Positions 59,951-64,000 of a stretch of 64,000 nt of DNA are shown one piece after another. Below the pieces are notes generated by a model. That model did no database searches and had not been told where the DNA came from. It worked only from the letters and a program-made list of their open reading frames with translations. Both the position numbers and the translations under genes were made by a program. The stretch covers positions 46,083-110,082 of the forward strand of contig CATWDJ010000007.1 of NCBI GenBank assembly GCA_958349535.1, given 5' to 3'. This DNA comes from Maccoyibacter sp900556645 (GTDB lineage Bacteria > Bacillota > Clostridia > Lachnospirales > Lachnospiraceae). Numbering within the stretch: the first letter of the stretch is position 1; every line of letters starts with the position of its first letter.

Positions 59951-61178
59951 ACTCACCCTCTTCGTATCCGTCTTCCGTATACTCTTCCTCGGCATACTCT
60001 CCGTCTACATATTCTTCATCAGCATACTCTTCATCGGTATACTCCTCGTCTGTATACTCTCCATCTGCATACTCTTCATCATAGTATTCATCAGTATACT
60101 CTTCATCTTCATAATCATTCTCATAATCAATGAAATCTCCGGCCTCTCTTGCCTGTGTTTCACTCTTAATATCAATCTTGAATCCGGTCAGTCTTGCCGC
60201 CAATCTTGCATTCTGTCCTGACTTACCAATGGCAAGGGAAAGCTGATAATCCGGCACTACTACTTTTGCCTTTCTCTCCTCGTCATCCGCAATAACAGAG
60301 ATTACTTTTGCCGGGCTTAATGCGTTCTGAATTAAAACTGCAGAATTTTCACACCAATTGATAATGTCAATTTTTTCCCCACGCAGCTCGTTGACAATTG
60401 CATTGACACGGGCACCGTTCATTCCCACACAAGCTCCCACTGCATCTACGTCCTCATCCTGAGAATATACCGCAATCTTGGTTCTGCTTCCTGCTTCTCT
60501 GGCAATGCTTTTAATCTCTACGATTCCGTCTTTTACCTCGGTTACTTCAGATTCAAATAATCTCTTTACTAAATCCGGATGAGTTCTGGATACTAGAATC
60601 TTCGGTCCCTTGGATGTGGATTTCACTTCTAAAATATAGAGTTTGATTCTTTCCGTTGGTTTGAATACCTCTCCTTCAATCTGCTCCCCCTCTGTCAAAA
60701 TAGCATCTACTTTGCCCAGATTGATGCTGACATTTTTTCCCACATAACGCTGAACCACTCCGGTTACCACATCATGCTCTTTGCTATAATATTCGTCAAA
60801 TAATACTTTTCTCTCTTCCTCACGGATTTTCTGCAAAATCACATTTTTGGCATTCTGTGTTGCAATACGTCCAAATTCTTTGGACTTTACTTCTTCATTG
60901 ATTACATCTCCCAATTCATATACGGAATCTATCATCTTGGCATTTGCAAGACTGATTTCCATACAAGGGTCTTCCACCTTTTCTACTACTGTTTTTTCCT
61001 GATACACATGAAATTCACAGGTCTGTGAATCAATGCTGACCTTGATGTTCTCTGATTTTCCAAAATGATTTTTACATGCTGTCAGCAATGAGTTCTCAAT
61101 TGCTTCTAAAAGCGTATCTTTACTGATGTTCTTTTCCTCTTCTAATATATTTAACGCTTCTAACAATTCATTGTTCAT
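59940..61178 (-). CDS. nusA: Transcription termination/antitermination factor NusA
   Basis: 412 residues. Binds RNA polymerase and nascent RNA, aiding pausing and termination. The N-terminal domain (about 1-125) is followed by an S1 domain (VVTGVVQRYVGKNVSINLG, about 135-200) and two KH domains (GACVGMNGARVNAIVNELRG and LAIGKSGQNARLAARLTG). The last 60 residues are an acidic, tyrosine-rich repeat (EYTDEEYTDEEYADEEY and similar) that is not the E. coli acidic repeat domain. The start lies 33 nt after rimP. The end overlaps rnpM by 11 nt. Confidence 0.97.
   Translation of the reverse strand: MNNELLEALNILEEEKNISKDTLLEAIENSLLTACKNHFGKSENIKVSIDSQTCEFHVYQEKTVVEKVEDPCMEISLANAKMIDSVYELGDVINEEVKSKEFGRIATQNAKNVILQKIREEERKVLFDEYYSKEHDVVTGVVQRYVGKNVSINLGKVDAILTEGEQIEGEVFKPTERIKLYILEVKSTSKGPKILVSRTHPDLVKRLFESEVTEVKDGIVEIKSIAREAGSRTKIAVYSQDEDVDAVGACVGMNGARVNAIVNELRGEKIDIINWCENSAVLIQNALSPAKVISVIADDEERKAKVVVPDYQLSLAIGKSGQNARLAARLTGFKIDIKSETQAREAGDFIDYENDYEDEEYTDEYYDEEYADGEYTDEEYTDEEYADEEYVDGEYAEEEYTEDGYEEGEYDE
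59943..60135 (-). repeat. 15-nt-based tandem repeat encoding the NusA acidic tail
   Basis: Forward-strand text shows repeated variants of a 15-nt unit, TATACTCTTCATCGG and close forms, from about 59950 to 60120. On the minus strand these code for E-Y-x-D-E type pentapeptides, about eleven in a row, with Tyr at nearly every fifth residue. Confidence 0.8.
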
Positions 61179-61211
61179 TTTTCTCTTCCTCCATTAATTT
61201 GTTATTTTACG

Positions 61212-61679
61212 CTAAAAATCAAATGCTAAACGAATCAAAGCTATCTCCGTTTTGGCAAATGTTAATGTCTCGCCTTCTTCTGTCTGAATCGTAACCTTTT
61301 TCTCATCATAATCGGTTAAGATTCCATAAAATTCTTTCTTTTTATCTATCGCACGGTAGGTTCTGATTTCCAATTCCTTTCCCATACTTCTGGCATAATC
61401 CTTTTCTTTTTTCAAAGGTCTTCCAAGTCCCGGAGAACTTACTTCAAAAATATAGGAATCCTCGATATAATCTTCCCTGTCCAAAATCTCATTCATCTCT
61501 CTTGACACCAATTCGCAATCGTTGACAGTGATTCCACCTTCTTTGTCAATATAAGCCCTCAAATACCAAGTGCCACCTTCCTTGACATACTCCACATCCA
61601 CCAGTTCAAATTGATTCTTTTCTAAAATCGGCAGTATCAGTGTTTCCGTCTGCGTTTCATACATCTCTTTTCTCGACAT
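61212..61679 (-). CDS. rimP: Ribosome maturation factor RimP
   Basis: 155 residues. Acts in assembly of the 30S subunit. An N-terminal alpha-beta domain (ILPILEKNQFELVDVEYVKEG, then LRAYIDKEGGITVNDCELVSREM) and an SH3-like C-terminal domain (GRPLKKEKDYARSMGKELEIRTY onwards) are typical. The ATG at 61679 has GAGGGTG 6 nt upstream; the 54 extra codons further up come from the leader hairpin region and were rejected. First gene of the nusA-infB operon, with a leader of about 127 nt. Confidence 0.96.
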   Translation of the reverse strand: MSRKEMYETQTETLILPILEKNQFELVDVEYVKEGGTWYLRAYIDKEGGITVNDCELVSREMNEILDREDYIEDSYIFEVSSPGLGRPLKKEKDYARSMGKELEIRTYRAIDKKKEFYGILTDYDEKKVTIQTEEGETLTFAKTEIALIRLAFDF

Positions 61680-61761
61680 ATTCACACCCTCTTTCCTATT
61701 CAGTTGTCTTTGGCTTTCCATAGCCGAATATTTTCCAGCTATGCTCTGCCTACATAAAATC

Positions 61762-61785
61762 GAGAGCGGACATCTGTCCGCTCTC
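61762..61785 (-). promoter_or_regulatory. GC-rich hairpin in the rimP-nusA leader
   Basis: Perfect 10-bp stem: GAGAGCGGAC from 61762 pairs with GTCCGCTCTC ending at 61785, with a 4-nt loop. On the minus strand GATTTTATG follows. A short T-run makes it a weak intrinsic terminator, the type on which NusA acts strongly. Confidence 0.6.
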
Positions 61786-61812
61786 AAATCTAAGTCTCTA
61801 CATATCATAGTT

Positions 61813-61841
61813 ATCATACCACTTTTATTTTTAGAATGCAA
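61813..61841 (-). promoter_or_regulatory. Sigma-A promoter of the rimP-nusA-infB operon
   Basis: Minus strand -35 TTGCAT (61836-61841), 17-nt spacer, -10 TATGAT (61813-61818) with a TG one base upstream of it (extended -10). It drives at least ten genes down to the Na/Pi cotransporter. Confidence 0.78.
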
Positions 61842-61912
61842 GGGATTCTTCTATTTATAAGAATAAGATTTCCACCGTTGGTATAAACTACTCCCAAAGG
61901 AGGGATAAACAC

Positions 61913-62092
61913 ATGGATTATGATAAAATTGTCTGCAACTGTATGGGTGTTACCAATGGCATGATTAAGGAAGCCGTAGATGCCGGAGCAAAAACAGTGG
62001 CAGAAGTTCAGGATGCCACCGGTGCAGGTACCGTCTGCGGTGCCTGTCTGGAAGATATCGAACATCTGGTGGATGAATTTGCCGGAAAATAA
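61913..62092 (+). CDS. BFD-like [2Fe-2S]-binding protein, 59 aa
   Basis: 59 residues. CNC near the N-terminus (residues 8-10) and CGAC near 42-45 give the C-x-C...C-x-x-C cluster motif of the BFD-like (bacterioferritin-associated ferredoxin) [2Fe-2S] domain. The blocks are VCNCMGVTNGMIKEAVDAG and ATGAGTVCGACLEDIEHLV. AGGAGG lies 9 nt before the ATG and a TGG-TATAAA extended -10-like element at about 61880-61887, so it is likely expressed. Small stand-alone versions occur in Clostridia and may serve as electron carriers or regulators of nitrite/assimilatory enzymes; a role here is unknown. Divergent from rimP. Its stop overlaps the tRNA terminator. Confidence 0.93.
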   Translation: MDYDKIVCNCMGVTNGMIKEAVDAGAKTVAEVQDATGAGTVCGACLEDIEHLVDEFAGK

Positions 62093-62129
62093 AAAATGCT
62101 CAAAGCCAATAAAATCAAGGCTTTCAGCA
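62091..62129 (-). terminator. Intrinsic terminator after tRNA-Glu
   Basis: Arms 62097-62107 and 62119-62129 pair over 11 bases with one mismatch and an 11-nt loop, followed on the minus strand by six T and more T-rich sequence. The same DNA holds the stop codon of the BFD-like gene on the other strand. Confidence 0.8.
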
Positions 62130-62164
62130 CTTCTAAGGGTTGGGCTATTCATTTAATGAATAAA

Positions 62165-62236
62165 CAGTTCGTAGGGGAATCGAACCCCTGATTCCGCCGT
62201 GAGAGGGCGGCGTCTTAACCGCTTGACCAACGAACC
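62165..62236 (-). tRNA. tRNA-Glu (anticodon CTC)
   Basis: 72 nt cloverleaf on the minus strand. Acceptor GGTTCGT pairs with ACGAACT (one G-U), the D arm has GTCAAGCGGTTAAGAC, the anticodon stem CCGCC/GGCGG holds loop CTCTCAC (anticodon CTC), and the T arm is GGGGT-TCGATTC-CCCTA-like. CCA is not encoded. It reads GAG. Promoter and terminator are both visible, so it is a single-gene unit. Confidence 0.95.
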
Positions 62237-62262
62237 TTAATAACAACACGTCAACAATAGCC

Positions 62263-62291
62263 ATTATATATGAACTCTTTTAAAAAAGCAA
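62263..62291 (-). promoter_or_regulatory. Promoter of tRNA-Glu
   Basis: Minus strand -35 TTGCTT (62286-62291), 17-nt spacer, -10 TATAAT (62263-62268). A-tract sequence upstream of the -35 (about 62292-62321) looks like an UP element. The 5' end of the tRNA is 26 nt beyond the -10. Confidence 0.82.
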
Positions 62292-62371
62292 GTCTTTTTT
62301 TATTTTTTTTGATATTTTTTTCAGAAACTTATAATCACCGTTTTATACTAACATCCCAAGTATTCTTATTT

Positions 62372-62403
62372 AGGACGTAAAGCAAAAAAATGCTTTACGT
62401 CCT
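62372..62403 (-). terminator. Long hairpin after the lipoprotein gene
   Basis: Arms 62372-62384 and 62391-62403 pair perfectly over 13 bases with a 6-nt homopolymer loop. It lies 15 nt past the lipoprotein stop. There is little T-run after it, so it may end transcription weakly or protect the 3' end. Confidence 0.65.
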
Positions 62404-62418
62404 TCCATACCTTCTCTT

Positions 62419-63420
62419 TTACATTTCACTATCTGCCGATGTTTCTTCATCATCTAAATAATAGGACTCATCATCTAGATAATACTCTTCCTCTGCAGTA
62501 GCTTCTGAGCTGATAATATTTAATAAATCATTCAGAGTGATTTCCGGTGCATTTTTTGCATCCTTCGGAATCTCAATCTCATCAACTTTACCAAAGTCAT
62601 AGTAATCAATGCTCATATTTGCTGCCTTTAACTCAATCTCCAGTTCTGCACCAAGAGTAGCTCCCAATATTTCTGAAATTGTACTCATGTCACTGTTGGC
62701 GAAATCAAATTCCATAGATACCGGCAATTTTGTCTTTTTATCTACATAAAATGTCAAATCCATCTTCAACCATGACATATCAGAATCTTCACCCATAACA
62801 GATTCCAATTCTGCTGTTGCAGATTCACTGTCAGAATCTCCATTCTTTTTTTCCTGCTCCTCTAAAATTTTCACCAAATCGTCGCCAGTCAATGTTCCTG
62901 TTAATTTATAACATTCTACATCATTTACTTTTTCTGTCTCTTCTGCCAAAGTCAACTTATCCTGAATATCTGTTAAATCCACGCTTCCAGAAGTTGCTTC
63001 TTCCTCCAACTCTCCTACCATGGAATCATCTGTAATTTTCAGCCATTCATCAGAAGAATCTTCATACACATAAATAGCTAGTTCATTGTCTTCTGACATT
63101 TCTACATATGCCTCAAATCCGAGATCTTCACTTGCTCCCATCACATCAACGGTCATATCTCCGTCCATACCAAATATGGTATCTTTTACGTCCATAGAAA
63201 GGGTTCCGTCAAATCCCATGCCCATAGCTGAGCCATCTTCCGGTGAAGATAATTCCATATCAAAATCCATAAATACATCTGCTGAGAATGAATCGCATTT
63301 CTCTGTTGCTTCCTTCATGTCTTTTACCAAAGACTCCACTGTGGCTTTTTCACCACAACCGGTTAATGAAGCTGCTAACATTGCACAGCATACCATTAAA
63401 CCTGCAAGTTTCTTTTTCAT
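62419..63420 (-). CDS. Secreted lipoprotein of unknown function (LolA-like/DUF6612-type fold possible)
   Basis: 333 residues. Signal peptide with lipobox LTGC (Cys near 22). The mature part repeats Met- and Asp-rich beta segments (DVFMDFDMELSSPEDGS, LSMDVKDTIFGMDGDM, MTVDVMGASEDLG), and the middle has a WLKMDLTFYVDKKTKLPVSMEFDF block that resembles outer-surface lipid-binding LolA/DUF6612-type proteins. I do not recognise a defined family. The C-terminus is acidic with a doubled YYLDDES unit. No neighbour suggests a role. Strong GGAGGG ribosome site; promoter with a dyad at its -10. Confidence 0.85.
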   Translation of the reverse strand: MKKKLAGLMVCCAMLAASLTGCGEKATVESLVKDMKEATEKCDSFSADVFMDFDMELSSPEDGSAMGMGFDGTLSMDVKDTIFGMDGDMTVDVMGASEDLGFEAYVEMSEDNELAIYVYEDSSDEWLKITDDSMVGELEEEATSGSVDLTDIQDKLTLAEETEKVNDVECYKLTGTLTGDDLVKILEEQEKKNGDSDSESATAELESVMGEDSDMSWLKMDLTFYVDKKTKLPVSMEFDFANSDMSTISEILGATLGAELEIELKAANMSIDYYDFGKVDEIEIPKDAKNAPEITLNDLLNIISSEATAEEEYYLDDESYYLDDEETSADSEM

Positions 63421-63509
63421 AAGTTCCCTCCTAGATATTTTCTGTTGTTATATACATTTCTACGATGTTAGTATAAAACAGGAATTACAAGTATCTTTTA
63501 TTCCCTCTT

Positions 63510-63537
63510 AATGCAATATTATAGCATTTATTGCATT
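63510..63537. promoter_or_regulatory. Dyad over the lipoprotein promoter
   Basis: Perfect 9-bp arms: AATGCAATA (63510-63518) and TATTGCATT (63529-63537) with a 10-nt centre that holds the -10 box. Placed as an operator would be. Confidence 0.45.
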
Positions 63538-63546
63538 TTCTCACAA
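63518..63546 (-). promoter_or_regulatory. Promoter of the lipoprotein gene
   Basis: Minus strand -35 TTGTGA (63541-63546), 17-nt spacer, -10 TATAAT (63518-63523). The leader is about 90 nt; I see no known RNA element in it. Confidence 0.65.
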
Positions 63547-63596
63547 TCCGTATTTTGTCATCCTGTGGATATTGTTGGAAAAAATCTAGTATCTTT

Positions 63597-63995
63597 TTAT
63601 CTGTTAAGATAACTACTGCTTATCATTAATTGATTCTCCAATTCTTTTACTCTTTCTTTGAATTTTTCCAAATCCGAATTTCCACTCTGAACTTCTCTAA
63701 CTACTGGTATTTTTTCTTTTTTCAATCTTACCCAAAATAAATCCGCATTTTTTGCTGTTACAAGAACTTTCGCAATCACTTCTTTTTCCTTATAGCACAC
63801 TATCCTATATATGAGCATCTCTTTTTTCAATTCACACCCCGTAATATCGCAAAATTGAAATCTTCTTTCTTTCTCAAATAGATTTTTATAGCAAATCTCA
63901 TTATCATCTACTTTCAAACTCATTGCTTTTATGTACAATCCATACCTGAATATTACGTTGCGGCGGAGCCGCCTGTCCGGTGTGGCGAGAGCCAC
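63597..63995 (-). CDS. Hypothetical protein, probably 5'-truncated and running into a GC-rich element
   Basis: The frame is open to the window edge; the best natural start inside is ATG 63923 (108 residues), but it has no ribosome site. Residues from YIKAMSLKVDDNEICYKNLF to WVRLKKEKIPVV look like a PH-type beta fold starting in mid-domain, followed by a C-terminal coiled coil (LEKFKERVKELENQL). The first dozen codons beyond it (ALATPDRRLRRN) come from the GC-rich hairpin element at 63960-63995. The simplest reading is a gene remnant fused to that element. It could also be an intact gene that continues past the window. No function can be assigned. Confidence 0.5.
   Translation of the reverse strand: MALATPDRRLRRNVIFRYGLYIKAMSLKVDDNEICYKNLFEKERRFQFCDITGCELKKEMLIYRIVCYKEKEVIAKVLVTAKNADLFWVRLKKEKIPVVREVQSGNSDLEKFKERVKELENQLMISSSYLNR
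63960..63995. repeat. GC-rich double-hairpin element at the window edge
   Basis: Two short palindromes side by side: GCGGC (63960-63964) with GCCGC (63968-63972), and GTGGC (63982-63986) with GCCAC (63991-63995) around a GAGA tetraloop. The GC content is far above the rest of the window. It looks like part of a dispersed REP-like element and is cut by the window end. Confidence 0.55.
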
Positions 63996-64000
63996 CTTTC

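Noticed and set aside
59525..60133. 202-codon plus-strand frame rich in His/Leu/Thr
   Set aside because: It is the antisense of the nusA tail, rnpM and ylxQ; its odd composition mirrors the Glu/Tyr repeat. No ribosome site.
61680..61841. 54-codon upstream extension of rimP
   Set aside because: It is read through the leader hairpin and promoter, and the ATG at 61679 has a good ribosome site and family length.
62147..62163. Palindrome TATTCATT/AATGAATA after tRNA-Glu as a terminator
   Set aside because: It is AT-only with a minimal loop; the stronger hairpin with T-run at 62091-62129 explains termination better.
1..64000. Prophage, transposon, integron or CRISPR content
   Set aside because: No integrase, transposase, phage structural genes, attachment repeats or spaced direct repeats were seen; the gene content is housekeeping and energy metabolism.

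Overview
The window looks like core chromosome of an anaerobic, spore-forming, low-to-moderate GC Firmicute of the class Clostridia. Lachnospiraceae is the best fit, and I cannot name a genus. The signs are an Rnf complex, a sodium-pumping biotin decarboxylase, a [FeFe] hydrogenase, a YtfJ/GerW sporulation protein, a separate four-domain S1 protein next to IspH, and AGGAGG-type ribosome sites nearly everywhere. Almost all genes lie on the minus strand. The plus-strand genes are apbE, a YprB-like nuclease, a second D-Ala-D-Ala carboxypeptidase, and a 59-codon [2Fe-2S] BFD-like protein (61913-62092) that is easy to miss because it is so short. I see no prophage, insertion sequence, CRISPR array or rRNA.

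Layout from low to high coordinates, with transcription mostly right to left. 61-2303: ytfJ, a DUF2953 protein, an unrecognised protein and a NUDIX hydrolase. 2332-7356: a transpeptidase PBP whose start overlaps its SEDS partner by 119 nt, then a U32 peptidase-like protein. 7399-15770: zapA on its own promoter, and a nine-gene run (HD-GYP, proB, DUF896, formyl-THF cyclo-ligase, proA, miaB, NusG-II protein, Gx transporter, ruvA-ruvB counted together as the end). 15806-23378: apbE, a MATE exporter and the complete rnfCDGEAB operon. 23407-31005: the YprB-like nuclease, then a run that starts with a PilZ gene and ends with cheR, with murR, a flavoprotein, cmk, ispH and the S1 protein between them. 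31049-36293: a five-gene biotin carboxyltransferase/sodium pump operon. 36371-41179: a D,D-carboxypeptidase, then a [FeFe] hydrogenase with a NuoF/GltD-like partner. 41255-47937: scpB, scpA, a phosphoesterase, a second carboxypeptidase, aroK, a cardiolipin synthase and a cytosolic subtilase. 48025-51969: pnp, rpsO and a secreted NlpC/P60 hydrolase. 51997-61841: the translation/transcription operon rimP-nusA-rnpM-ylxQ-infB-rbfA-nrnA-truB-ribF plus a Na/Pi cotransporter. 61913-64000: the BFD-like gene, tRNA-Glu(CTC), a lipoprotein, and a probably truncated gene that runs into a GC-rich double-hairpin element at the window edge.

The main theme is membrane energy metabolism. Rnf (ferredoxin:NAD+ with ion pumping), the flavin transferase that would flavinylate RnfG and RnfD, an EetA/EetB-like pair, a sodium-pumping decarboxylase and a hydrogenase all lie within 31 kb. 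The most unusual items are these: two different carboxyltransferases sharing one biotin carrier and sodium pump; a perfect 10-bp-arm palindrome filling the promoter spacer of that operon; further dyads across the -10 boxes of the rnf, rpsO and lipoprotein promoters; the hydrogenase with a fused NuoF/GltD partner; the acidic tyrosine-rich tail of NusA; and the 119-nt SEDS/PBP coding overlap. Starts were chosen from ribosome-binding sites and family lengths. Promoters and terminators were found by eye.
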